Assembly (NCBI GenBank): GCA_964019415.1
Contig: OZ025879.1
Location: forward strand, 1,393,810-1,457,809
Length of the DNA: 64,000 nucleotides
Direction of reading: 5' to 3'
DNA from: Ianthella basta
Lineage: Eukaryota > Porifera > Demospongiae > Verongiida > Ianthellidae
Numbering within the stretch: position 1 is the stretch's first letter; every line of letters begins with the position of its first letter. The notes beneath the pieces were generated by a model. The model saw only the letters and a list, made by a program, of their open reading frames with translations. It was not told the DNA's origin and made no database searches. Positions 1 through 64,000 of this stretch are shown one piece after another. Position numbers and translations under genes: made by a program.

Positions 1-13
1 CCCATCTATATAG

Positions 14-3600
<3,587 letters not shown>

Positions 3601-4042
3601 GCAGCAGGGAATGCATGATGTAACAGTGTAGTGAAATGTCCTTGCGATTTGTTTATGGCTTACATGAGAGGATTGCCAATTAATATGCATCTGTCCAATC
3701 TTGAGTTAATTTCCAGCTGTGTTTCTTACACAAAGTACACTTAAGCAGTAGACATTCTGTGACACTATACATATAGCATACGCTTTGGCAGCAGGGGATT
3801 TCTGGACGCGCGGCTAGGGTGAAAATTTCACTAACAGTGTTCATTTCCACCGCGTGTGGAGAAAGCTGATTTTTATCGGATTTCTCACTCAGTAACATAT
3901 TGAGAGCTGCGCTGATTTATATATAGGAGCTGGCACAGGGAGGTGTGCTGTGTCCGGAAATCACCTCCGTTAACTTACGTCAGTATAGACGTGGGCCCTA
4001 GCTGTTACTTTGTTTCGTTCTCTCTGGAGGCGTCCTTAGGCA
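3601..4042 (+). promoter_or_regulatory. Intergenic region A-B with candidate promoter of gene B
   Basis: This 442-base spacer holds no gene. A TATA-like run (TTATATATAG) lies near 3916-3925 and a consensus CRE/ATF octamer TTACGTCA at 3975-3982, about 60 bases before the ATG at 4043. The rest of the spacer does not resemble the promoters of C, D and E, which share a block containing TGGCGCAATACCGGAC. Promoter function is inferred from position only. Confidence 0.4.
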
Positions 4043-21758
<17,716 letters not shown>

Positions 21759-22746
21759 CAGTGTAACAAGATGTTCTGGACATTTTATATATGGCCTGCA
21801 TGGCAGGATTCTAGTTAAACTGCAACTGTCCAATCTTGAGTTCATTTCTTGCTGTTTTTATTGCACAAAGTGCACACTTTAACAGTAAACGATCACCTTT
21901 TTGCACAGTTTATGTAAATTTAAAGTTAAACAGCAGCAAATGAAGCTTGGATTGGTTCTATGTTATAATATTATATATAGTTATAATTATGTAATATGCA
22001 GGCATGTTATATACGAAGAAGTGCCACTGAGATCACATGTACATTGCAAGACATAATCATGCATACCATGTATATAAAGTCACTGCATGCTTGAGAGCTG
22101 ATTTGTATATAAACATATACATGGAGCAGATCTTCATTCAGTAACATCACATGTACATGCATGAGGTGTGCCATTTGTGTCATCACATGCATGTGACTGT
22201 CAACTGATGAGTGCTGCATATGTATGTTCAATTCACAGCTATGTGATGATGGAAATTGCACACATATATATAAGCTAGCTAAATGTGCATAGCTACTATA
22301 TGGTGGTCAACACGTTATGTTTTATTATTTACCATTCAAATTTGTCCCCAGCTTTCACATGATTATTCGCAAGGTATATCCTGTTCCATTCTAGGATGGC
22401 ATCACTGATGAATGACAGCCACATGACCATCAGCTGTTGACTGATGGACCATTTGGTCAAATGACCTGTCACTTGCTATATGTGGTGCAAAGGGCTTGTG
22501 TAATCAACCCATAGGTCGCACGTGACACTGTTACTTGACTCTTCAGCAGCTGATGAACAAACAGCACACTACTCATCAGCTAAAAACAGCTCCACCTTGT
22601 GCTGTATATATATGGATGTGCAGCTGCGTGTTGAACAGTTCTGTGTATGGCGCAATACCGGACATGCATTGCGTCATGGCCGGCGCTTTAACAAGCTGCC
22701 CCCACTGAGTGCCACTTTCCTCCTGACGCTGTGACGCCCTCGCGCC
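21759..22746 (+). promoter_or_regulatory. Intergenic region B-C with candidate promoter of gene C
   Basis: No gene is seen. The spacer is nearly identical to the D-E spacer (42725-43713), so the spacer travelled with the duplicated gene block. Upstream of the ATG are a TATA-like TGTATATATATGG (about 22601-22613), the shared block TGGCGCAATACCGGAC (about 22648-22663) and a CRE/C-EBP-like TTGCGTCA at 22669-22676. Function is inferred from conservation and position. Confidence 0.45.
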
Positions 22747-32778
<10,032 letters not shown>

Positions 32779-33503
32779 CAGTGCAACAAGATGTCCTGGA
32801 CATTTTATATATGGCCTGCATGGCAGGATTCTAGTTAAACTGCAACTGTCCAATCTTGAGTTCATTTCTTGCTGTTTTTATTACACAAAGTGCACACTTA
32901 ACAGTAAACAATCACCTTTTTGCACAATTTATGTAAGACAGCAGCAAAAGAAGCCAAGACTGGTACTATGTGTTATAGCTATGTGTACATGGTAACCAAG
33001 AGATTCTATGCTGGCATTGATTGCATTGCCTATTGGGATGTATGGTCATCTGAAACATGACCTTCATAAGATCACTGACTATCAGCCAGTGAATGTTCCA
33101 TGATGCGATGATGGATACTACGTATTAGATACTTTGAATTCACAAGCAATGAGATGCTGAACTGATTGCTGGCTAAAATTTTTTGTGCATAGCTAGCTAT
33201 TGTGGTCACAACATGTTATCATTTGAGTTTCTACTTGATTAATGTTCTATGATTGCTGATAAAGTTCCATTCTTGGGCATTATCAGGCTGTATGCTACTG
33301 TTACACGGCTGTTCAGCAGTTGACGAAACAGGCCGTCTTCAGCGGGGGCGGTGGTATGCCGCTGCACGCTCTGTATGGCGCAATACCGGACGAGCATTGT
33401 GTCATGCATATGACCGGCGCTTCCCCAACTAGCTGCGCCACTGATGCATGATCATGAGTAGTGCCACTGACTTTTCCTTCTAACGCTTTGACGCCCTCGC
33501 GTC
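32779..33503 (+). promoter_or_regulatory. Intergenic region C-D with candidate promoter of gene D
   Basis: No gene is seen. The first 150 bases match the B-C and D-E spacers, then the sequence diverges. The shared block TGGCGCAATACCGGAC reappears near 33376-33391, followed by TTGTGTCA (33397-33404), a weakened form of the CRE-like octamer seen in B, C and E. Confidence 0.4.
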
Positions 33504-42724
<9,221 letters not shown>

Positions 42725-43713
42725 CAGTGTAACAAGATGTCCTGGACATTTTATGTATGGCCTGCATGGCAGGATTCTAGTTAAACTGCAACTGTCCAAT
42801 CTTGAGTTCATTTCTTGCTGTTTTTATTGCACAAAGTGCACACTTTAACAGTAAACAATCACCTTTTTGCACAATAATTTATGTGAATGTTAAACAGCAG
42901 CAAATGAAGCTTGGACTGGTTCTATGTTATAATATTATATATAGTTATAATTATGTAATATGCAGGCATGTTATATACGAAGAGGTGCCACTGAGATCAC
43001 ATGTACATTGCATGACATAATCATGCATACCATGTATATAAAATCACTGCATGCTTGAGAGCTGATTTGTGTATATACATATACATGGAGCAGATCTTCA
43101 TTCAGTAACATCACATGTACATGCATGGTTTGTGCCGTTTGTGTCATCACATGCATGTGACTGTCAACTGATGAGTGCTGCATATGTATGTTCAATTCAC
43201 AGCTATGTGATGATGGAAATTGCACATATAAGCTAGCTAGTATTAATGTGCATAGCTACTATGCATGCTGGTCAATGCGTTATTTTTTATTAATTACCAT
43301 TCAAATTTGTCCCCAGCTTTCACATGATTACTCGCAAACTATATCCTGTTCCATTCTAGGATGACATCACTGATGAATGACACAGTCACATGACCATCAG
43401 CTGTTGACTGATGGACCATTTGGTCAAATGACCTGTCGCTTGCTATAATTATGTGGTGCAAAGGGCTCATGTAATCAACCCATAGGTCGCACGTGACACT
43501 GTTACTTGACTCGTCAGCAGCTGATGAACAAACAGCACACCACTCATCAGCTAAAAACAGCTCCACCTTGTGCTGTATATATATGCATGTGCAGCTGCGT
43601 GCTGAACTCTGTGTGTGGCGCAATACCGGACATGCATTACGTCATGGCCGCCGCTTTAACAAGATGCCCCTACTGAGTGCCACTTCCTCCTGACGCTTTG
43701 ACGCCCTCGCGCC
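42725..43713 (+). promoter_or_regulatory. Intergenic region D-E with candidate promoter of gene E
   Basis: No gene is seen. It is nearly identical to the B-C spacer, including the TATA-like TGTATATATATG (about 43574-43585). A consensus CRE octamer TTACGTCA lies at 43637-43644, about 70 bases before the ATG at 43714. Promoter role is inferred. Confidence 0.45.
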
Positions 43714-56572
<12,859 letters not shown>

Positions 56573-56760
56573 AAGGAACTTTAACACTAGCATGATGAAT
56601 GAATTCCATTATATTGTGTTTATAACAATGATTGATAATGTGTTTCTCATGTGTAGATAGATTGTCACATCGCTGTACGATCAGATGTCTTTCTAGATAC
56701 TTTGTGATTTATTTCTTTATCCCATTATTGTATTGTCTTTTGTATGATTGTATAAACAAC

Positions 56761-56999
56761 AGGCCCATAGGCAGCTCCGGAGTGGGGGGGGAGGGGGTCT
56801 TCTGCTTGTGCTCGCTAGCAGCTAAGCTGGTCTTTAAAGCTTAACAGGGTTTTGAGTGGTACTGTCCATTGTAAGACTACTGTATATATAGTACAACTCA
56901 GATTCCAATAGATAAAAATTTTTAGAAGCTAGTTGCTTCTCAGGCAGACCTCCTAGGCAAGTGGGGGGGGGTTCTTTCGTACCCCCCGCCTATGGGCCT
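56761..56999. mobile_element. MITE-like element with AGGCCCATAGGC ends
   Basis: 239 bases. AGGCCCATAGGC at 56761-56772 is repeated inverted at 56988-56999, followed inward by G-rich or C-rich runs. There is no coding content. Confidence 0.6.
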
Positions 57000-57064
57000 G
57001 AACAGTATGATACTGTGTACGTACATAACAGTATACGTATATGTGTAATAAATTAAAGTATTAG

Positions 57065-57185
57065 TTATAACACCTCCTTGAGGGATGTCGCTGATTTATA
57101 AGCACTAGGCCCGAGGGCATGAAGCACCTGAGGGGGGAGTGCTTATAAATTAGCGACATTCCGAAGGAGGGAGGAGGTGTTATAA
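57065..57185. repeat. Short hairpin element with TTATAACACCTCC ends
   Basis: A 121-base near-palindrome: perfect 13-base inverted ends, then further pairing of the GATGTCGCT...TTTATAAGCACT arm with its complement. It could be a minimal MITE or a solitary foldback. Confidence 0.65.
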
Positions 57186-57233
57186 GTGATTTATTTGCCA
57201 AACAAACTTTGTTCCCAAACTTGGGTAGTCATT

Positions 57234-57648
57234 TAGTCTCGTTCCCAGCCCCCCAAAAGGTGGTCTGGCACATTTGCTCGATATTTTGATTAATTAAAAA
57301 CTTTCAGTATATTGTGTCACATGCATGCAAGAAGCACAAGGATTGGGGCACTTGCTAGAATCACCTCAAGGGGCGGTAACGGACATTGAGAAACTGTACC
57401 AGGCCACCATTCAAAATTGTGAAAGCGGTAAAATTGGGTACAGATTGATCTCATTTGATAGAATACCTAAATATGACTCACGTAGGTGAGCAAATGAAGC
57501 TGCTAAATTGCATATCACAGATATGGAGGCACTTGCCAAGATGTTGGCAAGTGCCCTAAGGGTGGTATCAAAATATTGAGCAAATGTGCCAGACCACCTT
57601 TCGGGCCATTGCAAAATGGCGGCCGGAAGTGGGCTGGGGATGAGACTA
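57234..57648. mobile_element. MITE with long inverted repeats and 9-base target duplication
   Basis: 415 bases. Ends TAGTCTCGTTCCCAGC and the complement TAGTCTCATCCCCAGC pair, and the similarity continues inward through GGTGGTCTGGCACATTTGCT. It is flanked by the direct repeat GTAGTCATT (57225-57233 and 57649-57657). A 9-base duplication is compatible with a Mutator- or Merlin-like transposase acting in trans. Confidence 0.75.
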
Positions 57649-57746
57649 GTAGTCATTAGGATATGGACTGTGTGATGTCATAGTTGTGTACAGGTAACAG
57701 CTACCCACAGCTTGAGAACTGATGTGTGAAGTCAGCAGTGCGCAAT

Positions 57747-57862
57747 TAGATATACACACCAAATATTAGATATACACACCAAATATTAGATATACACACC
57801 AAAAATCAGATATACACACCAAAAATTAGATATTCACACCAAAATTTAGATATAGTCACCTT
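57747..57862 (+). repeat. 20-base minisatellite
   Basis: Five to six tandem copies of a unit like ATTAGATATACACACCAAAT, degenerating towards the 3' side. It lies just beyond the 3' end of ZMYND19. Confidence 0.8.
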
Positions 57863-58049
57863 GGCACAACAAGTAACAGATATATATGCACCAATAAACA
57901 TAGCAACCACCTAGCAACGGCAAATAATTATTAAATAATGTACAGTAATGTAATGTGCTACATACAACAGGCAGTTGGTATACAAATATAATACACAAAA
58001 GGCAATAAAATACAATATAAATAGGTCCAAATTTACATATGGACCTTGC

Positions 58050-60406
58050 TCATCTGTGAGGCAGGTCACAGTCACTACTCATGCACTCCTTCTCCAGCCA
58101 ACGCCCACAGTCTGATTTGTGCTTGTCGGAGTGCATCTGAGCAGTAAAGTGAGAGCAAGTGCAATGAGTGCTGAGTGACAGAGCCTCCTGTGAAGCATGA
58201 AACAGCAGTATGACTGGAAAAGGTGATATGCTATGTATATGGGGTGCTGAGCATATAACAGAGCTTGCAACAGGACACAGAGGAGGGGCTCTGCAGACCA
58301 CACCCCCACCACCCATGCATGCACAAAGTCCAGACATGGGTACAGGACCAGTCACATACATACATACCTCCATGCACTCTTCACTGCAGTACCGCACCAC
58401 CCTGCACCTAGGACACCTCCTGAACTGGTTGGGCTGCATGCCACACATTCAGAGCAACAGACACCACTCGAACACACAGCATACGCCAGTGTGCACTGAA
58501 GAGCCTATACCAACAACTCACATGTTTCTCCACTGACAAGCAAGGAATGTTGTGGCACTCATAGTAGAAGGGAGAGTTCTCTGTGGAGTGAAAGATGTAG
58601 AGAAAGAGACAAGAGTAGTGTCAGTGCTAATAAGGGCCATATAACTAAAATACTGTACACTAAAGACTGCAGCTCCACAAATGAGTAGTTACTGAATCAG
58701 CGCAAGTACAGAGAACTTACTTATTTCAACTAATTCTCCATCGGCTGACAGGACAGTAGACACCAACTCGTGGCCATGCTATATGCAACAAACATGTGCA
58801 AAAAAAGCAGAAATGAGAGCACATGAATGCAAACTAGCCAGCAGCAACATGACACTGTACACATGCTACAATAAGGGCAGTCCCCAATGTTTGCTGGCAC
58901 TACCAGTGTACACATAAGGAGTTGTGTGCATATGTGCATTGTACTGTACATGTTCAATCACATTAAAGGGTTACACTTTGTATCAGCACCTGAAGCTAAG
59001 GCTATGTCAGTTACTAGGCCCCCCCTCCTTCTCTCTTCTCTCCCTCCCACTCCCTGTCTTCATCTCCCAGGTGTCCCCTTTATCTTTCTCTCCTTCCATC
59101 ATCCTTCACCTCCTTGCATCCATCAAACTTCTGTCCCCTCCCTCTACCCCACCCCACCCCTCACTTCATCCTGTTGGATTGGTGGAAGCTTGGACAACGC
59201 CTGCCAATACATGGTATGGGTCATCTGTGTCCTGCAGGAGGGTTACACAGCATGCATACAAGCATAGTGCTGGAAACGTGCTTTATACTAATTTAGTATG
59301 CAATTATACAAGAGACAGTGCATGACAATGTAATCGTTTGGAAGCGGGTAACAAACACACTTGACATAATTATGCTGTCAGTCAAGCAGTACCATGTCAA
59401 CCACAGGTACGTAGCATACAGTTGCCATGTTGGCATCCACTCAATAATACTGAGCCACTCAGTTACCTAAGTGGTGGCTTAGGGCAGTCGTTGTGTGGGT
59501 GAAATGCTTCCAGATTAGACAAGCGGTTGTCTAAAAGAGAATAGAGACAAATATTCAACAGCGGGCAATCCATATGGTTCTCCGTCCATCTTGACAGAAG
59601 GATCAGTCAGCCATCCACTAGTATCCACTGACTTTCAAACACTCTCATCGGTCACCCACTTACCTAAGGTGATGCCATTCCTGTGAACGACCACTACTCC
59701 TACAGCTACGCCTCCATGGTGTTTCTCCCTGCGTGTGATTCACGTGGCCTTGACAACACACACCAGTTGCTGAATGTTAGTATAACCTGCTAGACCCTCC
59801 CTTACCAAACCAAATGATGCAGGAACTTCCTCCCAGAAGCAGTGCCATTGGTTGCCTTGGTGACAGCATAATAGCGCACCTCATCCAAGTCATTGCCGCG
59901 TGCTTCAATATGTAGCTATGCAAGTGAGTAGAGCAGAGACAATACATTAACACTACAGCTACGAGTACATGCAGGCTGAGTTGGCTGTAGTTATCACCAA
60001 CTGCAGAGTTACAGTCAGTGTAACAAACGCATACTTGCAACCACTGGATAATCTATGCTGCAACAAACGGACTAGCTAGACAGTGTCATTCATCACAAGT
60101 GGCACACCTCAAACATGTGTTTCGACACTAAGTCAATATCCCCTTCATCCACAAGTGAGAACTTGTCCTGCAAATTAATATATGCACACATACAGCAGCG
60201 AAGCAAGTAAGGACTCTGCTAAAAATAAGAAGCGCTTTGCAAATAAGGACTATTCGTCGCTGAGTATGCACAATACGTTGAATGCAGACTGTGTCATGCA
60301 TGTACGTTGGTTCTTGTGCACATGCGTGTGCACCGCACGTGTCTGCAGCCCATACCTTTCCAAAGTTTCTGCCCAAGTATATGACTCCCAACTTTATGGC
60401 GTCCAT
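58050..60406 (-). CDS. ZMYND19: ZMYND19 homologue, MYND-type zinc-finger protein
   Basis: Ten exons, read downwards: 60406-60356, 60167-60108, 59915-59806, 59728-59664, 59530-59467, 59231-59165, 58778-58721, 58580-58522, 58433-58368, 58136-58050 (TGA). All introns are GT-AG and the phases agree. The sum is 687 bases, 228 aa, against about 227 in vertebrate ZMYND19. It starts MDAIKLGVIYLGR, then has the family's conserved middle (HHLVWEKHHGGVA, HRNGITLDNRLSNLEAF). It ends in a MYND zinc finger spread over exons 8-10: ECHNIPC, CPRCRVVRYCSEEC, HKSDC. In vertebrates ZMYND19 (MIZIP) binds the melanin-concentrating hormone receptor tail at the membrane and cytoskeleton; the role in this animal is unknown. 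The ATG chosen gives the conserved N-terminus. Confidence 0.88.
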
Positions 60407-60655
60407 TTCTGTTTACAATCAAAACGCGTTTTCATGCAATCACTTCCGTTTCGCTACTTAAAATGTGCAATGGATACAAGCTATTCAGTTACCAATCATT
60501 CATTCAACCAGTCTGTGAAATAGATGTTACATTTAATTACAAACTGACAATTAAATTCACTATAGCCATATGCTGTAACCATGCATGTAAAAATGATATC
60601 TATGACTAGAAGGGTAAAAATAGTTGATGTGTTGTAGTGTGGAGACAGTTGTGTG
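60407..60655 (-). promoter_or_regulatory. Short intergenic region between the EGF-repeat gene and ZMYND19
   Basis: 249 bases on the minus strand between the stop of the upstream EGF gene and the ATG of ZMYND19. It must hold the 3' UTR of the former and the promoter of the latter. An ATTAAA on the minus strand (60532-60537) is a possible polyadenylation signal. No TATA box is evident. Confidence 0.3.
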
Positions 60656-63600
60656 CTAGATGAGTCTCTCCTTTGCAGCTTCGTCAGTCATATCACTATA
60701 TGGGCCAATTTCCAGCTCTGCCCGACTTGGACTGTACACCCCAAATCTTTGCTTATGCTTGTAAGCCTTGTATCCAAAGTACACCACCACTAGCACCACA
60801 AGAGCGACAATCAGAAACAAAGCTAGTATCCCCACAAAGACAATGCCACCGATGGCACCTTCACTGAGGCCCTGATAGATGGCTTCTTCGCAGAACATGC
60901 CACTGAAGCCACCACGGCAGGTACATGAATGTGTACCAGGTTCATTGACACATTCGCCACCGTTGAAGCAAGCAGTTAAGTTAGCCTGGGGGTATGTTTC
61001 ACATTCATTAATGTCAGACTCACAAAAAGTGCCTGTGTATCCGATGCATTGACATTCATAGCCTCCTACATTATTTACACAGGTAAAATTGTTCACACAC
61101 TCGTGGGTACCTGATGAGCACTCATCAATATCCTCTGCACACGTGTCCCCACTAAATCCTGAGAAACACTCACATCGGAAGGACCCATGCTCATTAATAC
61201 ACTCCCCGTTGACACAGTCGTGAGTGTCAGAGGCACATTCGTTAATGTCAACCTCACAGTTGAATCCTGAAAATCCAGTCCCTGCACAGTCACACATATA
61301 CGTCCCAGGTAAATTGTTGCAATTGCCATTCTGGCAGGGTGCATTGACTTCGCATTCATCAATGTCCACCTCACAGTCTGTCCCATTGAAGCCTGGTGCA
61401 CACATGCAGACATACATGTCCACCCTGTCAACACAAGTAGCATTGTTCATACATGGTTCTGGGTTGCAGTCATTAATGTCCATTTCACAGTCAGTCCCTG
61501 TATAACCCCTCTCGCATGTGCAACTGTAGCTGTTCACTCCATCAGTACAGTTACCTTCATTGCGGCATGGATTAGGGCTGCAGTCGTCAATGTTGTCTGT
61601 ACAGTTTGTACCACTCCAGCCATCACTGCACTTGCAGGTATACCCACCAATGCCATCCGTACAGGTAGCGCCATTCTGGCAGGGCTCTCCCATGCAGTCG
61701 TCGGTGTTAGTCTCACAGTTTCTGCCTTCAAATCCAACTACACAGTGACATGTGTAATTGTTGACTCTGTCTTCACAAGTTGCTTCATTCTCACAAGGAG
61801 ATAATATCATACATTCGTCAATCTCACTTGCACACTGTGGCCCTTCATACCCAGGAAAGCAAGCACAACGAAAACCATTCAATAAATCAATGCATTCTCC
61901 CATTTGACAGAATGTGTTACCGAAGCAGTCATCTTCATCCATGTCACAGTCTCTTCCAGTATAGCCAGGTTCACACGTGCATGTGTAGTTGTTAACACCA
62001 TCTTCACACTTGCCGTTCCCACTGCAATTCACACCAACACAGTCATTAATGTTCACCTCACATGTCATTCCACTGAAACCCAGGGGACACGTACAGTTGA
62101 ACCCACCAAACAAGTTGAAACACTCTCCACCATTCAGGCAAGGAACGCCTACACTGCACTCGTCAGCATCATTTTCACAATTGCTTCCAGTAAATGCAGT
62201 TGGACAGGTGCACGTATAGCCTGCCACTTGGTCGGTGCAGATGCCTTCATTCTGGCAGGGTTGTGGATCACAATCATCCACATTTGTCTCACAGAACTGT
62301 CCAGTGAAGCCTTCAGCGCACATACACTCATACTGCGCTACCCTGTCAATGCAGATGCCATTAACGAGGCAGGTCTTAGGTGCCAATAAGCACTCGTCAA
62401 TGTCTACTTCACACAATCTTCCTTCATAGCCTTGAAGGCACTCACAAGTGAAGTTTCCTAACTGGTCTACACAAGTGGCATTATTAAAACAGGGGTTTGG
62501 GTCGCACTCATTAATTTCAATGTCACAGAGCCTTCCAGTATATCCAGGTAGACACATGCAGGTGAAATTGTCCAATTGGGTCACGCATGTGGCATTGTTT
62601 GTACATGGGTTTGACAGACACAGGTCCAATGCCATTCCGCAGTCACTGCCTGTGAAACCAGCTGGACATTGACACTCAAATAGGATTTGTGGTATGGTGC
62701 TATTGCTGAATGTGTCGGCCATATTTTCACAAGTACCGTTGTTTAGACAGGGCTCAAAGGCACAAGGATTTGACAGGATCTCACAAGAGTCTCCCGAATA
62801 AGCAGGTTCACAGACACACACGAACCCTGTATCTTGCTTTGTGCACTCTCCATTGTTCATGCACCCAACAGTGGAACAGTCAGCGGGGATTTCAGCATCA
62901 CAAATTGGGCCTGTGTAGCCTGGGTCACACGCACATGAGGGGCCTTCAATTCCATCCACGCACTTCCCATTCACACACGGATCTGTTACGCAGAAGTCAA
63001 TGTCAATGCTGCAGTTCCTTCCTGTATAGCCAGCATCACAAACACATGTGTAGTTGTTTGGCACACTCACACAACTTCCCTTCACACAAGGATTAGAATC
63101 ACACAGGTTGATGATCACAGGCACCTCACAGTTGACACCTGTGGAGACGTCACTGCATATGCATGTGTACTCAGCAATGTTGTCAATGCAGGTACCATTA
63201 TTCCTGCAGGGATTGGGCTCACACTCGTCCACCTCAAGCTCACAGTTGTCACCTTCAAACCCAGGGTCACACTGACACGAGTACATACCCACTTCATCGA
63301 TGCAAGTGCCATTTATACAAGGACCCATTGCACATTCGTCAACATCATCCATACACCTGTCACCTGTAAAACCTGGCTGACACACACAGGTGAATGTGTC
63401 AATGCCATCAACGCATTCACCATTTCCACAAATGCCTTCAACGCAGTCATCAATGTTGGTCGCACAGTTGCCATCGGTGAAGCCAGCAGGACAAAGACAC
63501 ATGTAGCCATTAATAAGGTCGATGCAGGTGGAACCATTGGCACACAATGAAGTAGCACAGTCATTAATGTCTTCCTCGCAGAATTGACCTGTATACCCAG

Positions 63601-64000
63601 GAAGACACCGACATTCTGTGATTGTAGATCTATTCTGGTTCGAACCATCCTCACTCCCATTTCCAGTTATCCTAGCTGGAATGCATGTAGCCCCGTTGAG
63701 ACATGTACACTCATTACAGGTTTCAAAATCCATTTCAAACTGGCACAGGTCTCCATAGAAGCAATCCTCACACTGGCACAAAAACTCTTCTACACCATCC
63801 ACACATGACCCATTGTTCATACATGTTACATCCAGACAGTCATTGATCTGGGTCTCACATGTAGGTCCTGAGTAGTCAGGCTGACACTGACACACAAAAG
63901 TTCCTGCAATCGACAAGCAAGTGGACCCCATAGCACAAGGGCTTGGCAAGCATGGATCGACAATGTCCTCACAGCGTGGGCCGGTGAATGGAGGTGAGCA
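60656..64000 (-). CDS. Single-pass membrane protein with about 27 EGF repeats (5' part outside window)
   Basis: An open minus-strand frame from the window edge to the stop at 60656-60658, 1114 residues, with no intron. It holds 26 complete EGF modules plus a partial first one. Most have six cysteines and the calcium-binding type start (D-x-D/N-E/D-C), with the aromatic residue before the fifth cysteine. Two have longer inserts (NGSEDGSNQNRS region and MADTFSNSTIPQ region). Many N-x-S/T sites suggest glycosylation. One hydrophobic helix follows (GIVFVGILALFLIVALVVLV), then a cytoplasmic tail of about 45 residues ending TDEAAKERLI. The layout resembles Notch, Crumbs or fibropellin-like adhesion or receptor proteins. 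No LNR, laminin G or ankyrin part is visible here, so I do not name it. Confidence 0.88.
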   Translation of the reverse strand, partial: CSPPFTGPRCEDIVDPCLPSPCAMGSTCLSIAGTFVCQCQPDYSGPTCETQINDCLDVTCMNNGSCVDGVEEFLCQCEDCFYGDLCQFEMDFETCNECTCLNGATCIPARITGNGSEDGSNQNRSTITECRCLPGYTGQFCEEDINDCATSLCANGSTCIDLINGYMCLCPAGFTDGNCATNIDDCVEGICGNGECVDGIDTFTCVCQPGFTGDRCMDDVDECAMGPCINGTCIDEVGMYSCQCDPGFEGDNCELEVDECEPNPCRNNGTCIDNIAEYTCICSDVSTGVNCEVPVIINLCDSNPCVKGSCVSVPNNYTCVCDAGYTGRNCSIDIDFCVTDPCVNGKCVDGIEGPSCACDPGYTGPICDAEIPADCSTVGCMNNGECTKQDTGFVCVCEPAYSGDSCEILSNPCAFEPCLNNGTCENMADTFSNSTIPQILFECQCPAGFTGSDCGMALDLCLSNPCTNNATCVTQLDNFTCMCLPGYTGRLCDIEINECDPNPCFNNATCVDQLGNFTCECLQGYEGRLCEVDIDECLLAPKTCLVNGICIDRVAQYECMCAEGFTGQFCETNVDDCDPQPCQNEGICTDQVAGYTCTCPTAFTGSNCENDADECSVGVPCLNGGECFNLFGGFNCTCPLGFSGMTCEVNINDCVGVNCSGNGKCEDGVNNYTCTCEPGYTGRDCDMDEDDCFGNTFCQMGECIDLLNGFRCACFPGYEGPQCASEIDECMILSPCENEATCEDRVNNYTCHCVVGFEGRNCETNTDDCMGEPCQNGATCTDGIGGYTCKCSDGWSGTNCTDNIDDCSPNPCRNEGNCTDGVNSYSCTCERGYTGTDCEMDINDCNPEPCMNNATCVDRVDMYVCMCAPGFNGTDCEVDIDECEVNAPCQNGNCNNLPGTYMCDCAGTGFSGFNCEVDINECASDTHDCVNGECINEHGSFRCECFSGFSGDTCAEDIDECSSGTHECVNNFTCVNNVGGYECQCIGYTGTFCESDINECETYPQANLTACFNGGECVNEPGTHSCTCRGGFSGMFCEEAIYQGLSEGAIGGIVFVGILALFLIVALVVLVVVYFGYKAYKHKQRFGVYSPSRAELEIGPYSDMTDEAAKERLI

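Larger units (their letters stand above)
56573..58049. other. Gene-free interval between gene E and ZMYND19
   Basis: No supported gene. It holds the likely 3' end of gene E (an AATAAA near 57046 is one candidate signal), three inverted-repeat elements and a minisatellite, listed separately. Short reading frames here have no recognisable domain. Confidence 0.6.

Noticed and set aside
58441-58520. Cys-rich frame upstream of CGMQP as the first MYND cysteines of ZMYND19
   Set aside because: An in-frame TGA precedes it. Using the acceptor GCATGCAG at 58434 keeps phase 0 and aligns residue for residue with the family.
61904-62389. A 161-codon + strand frame and similar ones opposite the EGF gene
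   Set aside because: They are antisense of EGF-coding sequence; cysteine codons and repeats keep frames open by chance.

Overview
The window is animal nuclear DNA. It has many short GT-AG introns, non-LTR and LTR retrotransposons, MITEs, tRNA-derived SINEs and long CA/GT microsatellites, with no bacterial operon structure. The compact genes and the repeat style suggest a sponge such as Amphimedon queenslandica. That species call is a guess from style and not something the sequence proves.

Positions 1-56572 are a head-to-tail tandem array of five ABCC-type (MRP4/ABCC4-like) transporter genes on the + strand, called A to E here. A (14-3600) is cut by the window edge and holds only exons 15-27. 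B (4043-21758), C (22747-32778), D (33504-42724) and E (43714-56572) each reconstruct as 27 exons. Exon lengths and phases are the same in every copy; only exons 14 and 27 vary, by multiples of 3. The predicted proteins are 1457, 1460, 1460 and 1459 aa. All have two transmembrane domains and two nucleotide-binding domains with intact Walker A, ABC signature and Walker B motifs. Intron similarity changes partner along the genes, which indicates unequal crossing-over and gene conversion.

Mobile DNA has entered the introns. Intron 13 of B is about 7.9 kb and holds an antisense Ty3/gypsy-type LTR retrotransposon (10013-14919) whose integrase precedes reverse transcriptase, the Gmr1-type order. 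Beside it lies a second unit in which a third LTR and a gag start are fused in frame to an RLE-type LINE reverse transcriptase (15205-17427). B intron 1 has another LINE tail. C intron 1 keeps a truncated exon 2, and C intron 11 carries a foldback element with a perfect 76-bp palindrome. E has two inverted SINEs around a copied piece of its own exon 19, and three DNA-transposon-like inserts in intron 22.

Positions 56573-58049 are gene-free and hold three MITE-like inverted repeats and a 20-bp minisatellite. On the minus strand, 58050-60406 encodes a complete ZMYND19 homologue (10 exons, 228 aa). Positions 60656-64000 encode the 3' part of a membrane protein with about 27 EGF repeats, one transmembrane helix and a short tail, in one uninterrupted exon. 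These two genes have no evident functional link to the transporter array.
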